DNA from: Muribaculaceae bacterium | GTDB taxonomy: Bacteria; Bacteroidota; Bacteroidia; Bacteroidales; Muribaculaceae | Direction of reading: 5' to 3' | Assembly (NCBI GenBank): GCA_029062725.1 | Contig: JAIDPP010000416.1 | Span: forward strand, 1 to 5,255 | DNA length: 5,255 nucleotides | In this document: positions 4,723-5,255 of the stretch, one piece after another | How the letters are laid out: the number at the start of each line of letters is the position of its first letter | Numbering within the stretch: position 1 is the stretch's first letter | Program-made: the position numbers and the translations under genes | Notes under the pieces: generated by a model | The model's input: the letters and a program-made list of their open reading frames with translations, nothing else | What the model was told of the DNA's origin: nothing | The model's database searches: none

Positions 4723-5255
4723 ATGAGCATGAACGGAACCGCCGTAACTCCTCAAAAAGAGAAAAGCGCTTTTTCATTCTGGAAAGTTCTGATTCCTGTT
4801 GCCATAGGTCTGGGGGTAATAGGACTAATGTTCTGGCATGATGCAAGGGAGGAGGATTTTTCGCAAGTGTGGAAAGCTATGCATTTCGATGCTCGCGGCA
4901 TCCTCTGCATCATTTTGGGTTTCATCTGCATGTTCGGTCGCGATTTCGGTCTGACATGGCGTTTCCGGGCCTTGACTGACCGAAAACTGACATGGAAACA
5001 GGCTTGGAAAGTAGATATGTTATGCGAATTTACCAACTGCATCACTCCATCTGCTGTCGGAGGCAGCTCGCTGGGAATGGTCTTCCTCAATTCCCAAGGA
5101 ATCGAGATAGGAAGGGCCACCACGTTAATGCTAACCACTCTTTTTATGGATGAACTCTTTTTCGTAGTAGCTTGTCCGATTATAGTGCTTTTCACCTCCT
5201 CATCCGATATATTCGCCTCCGGAGGAACTGATTTCTCTCACGGAATTAAGTTCAC
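4723..5255 (+). CDS. LPG_synthase_TM / flippase-like integral membrane protein (3'-partial)
   Basis: The frame is open from ATG 4723 to the window edge (177 residues visible; full members of this family are usually 300-350 aa). Hydrophobic helices lie at about residues 20-38, 57-72 and 134-157. The family signature CEFTNCITPSAVGGSSLGMV (101-120), followed by GIEIGRATTLMLTTLFMDELFF (126-147), matches the E/Fxxxx-TPSxxGG region and the following helix of the UPF0104/MprF-flippase-like family (PF03706). Such proteins are linked to lipid flipping or to use of lipid substrates, often beside glycosyltransferases. It begins 1 bp after the GT4 stop, so the two are probably translationally coupled. 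An alternative start is Met3. Its exact substrate is unknown. Confidence 0.82.
   Translation, partial: MSMNGTAVTPQKEKSAFSFWKVLIPVAIGLGVIGLMFWHDAREEDFSQVWKAMHFDARGILCIILGFICMFGRDFGLTWRFRALTDRKLTWKQAWKVDMLCEFTNCITPSAVGGSSLGMVFLNSQGIEIGRATTLMLTTLFMDELFFVVACPIIVLFTSSSDIFASGGTDFSHGIKF

Noticed and set aside
4752..5195. Minus-strand open frame opposite the flippase-like gene
   Set aside because: The plus strand has a clear family signature and membrane helices and is open to the edge. The minus translation is Ser/Lys-rich with no domain.
1..5255. CRISPR array, insertion sequence or retron-like element
   Set aside because: The only regular repeats are the in-frame 57-bp coding repeats and the two pairs before the integrase. 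No spacer-repeat alternation, transposase or reverse transcriptase was seen.

Overview
The window looks like the end of an integrated prophage joined to chromosomal DNA of a member of the Bacteroidota, most likely the Bacteroidales. The main evidence is the Bacteroidota-type tyrosine recombinase, a perfect TAnnTTTG -7 promoter box in front of a tRNA gene, a phage lysis cassette, and a glycosyltransferase of a kind I associate with Bacteroidales and Firmicutes. No database search was possible, so the taxonomic call is an inference.

Positions 1-1976 read rightward and form the end of the phage late region. The first gene is open at the left edge; its C-terminal part is acidic and Pro-rich and carries three 57-bp tandem repeats. 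Then comes a compact lysis cassette: a two-helix holin candidate (537-842), a GH108-type peptidoglycan hydrolase with a C-terminal peptidoglycan-binding domain (844-1443), and a small lipoprotein with a C-terminal membrane helix (1440-1976). The last has the architecture of a unimolecular spanin. Spacing is tight: a 1-bp gap, then an ATGA overlap. Together the three would breach the inner membrane, the cell wall and the outer membrane.

Positions 1936-3087 hold the integrase on the minus strand. It is convergent with the spanin candidate and the two coding regions overlap by 41 bp. The 176 bp upstream of the integrase contain two imperfect direct-repeat pairs spaced 77-80 bp apart, then a strong hairpin, then a tRNA-Cys(GCA) gene on the minus strand with its 3' end facing the prophage. 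This is the classic layout for integration at a tRNA 3' end, so the attachment junction is probably at or next to 3232-3334. The other prophage end is not in the window, so the core cannot be defined.

Positions 3335-5255 appear to be host DNA. A promoter for the tRNA lies at 3352-3383. A GT4 glycosyltransferase (3480-4721) is followed after 1 bp by the start of a polytopic membrane protein of the LPG_synthase_TM/flippase-like family (4723 to the window edge). This pair is likely a small operon for making and handling a membrane glycolipid or an envelope glycan.
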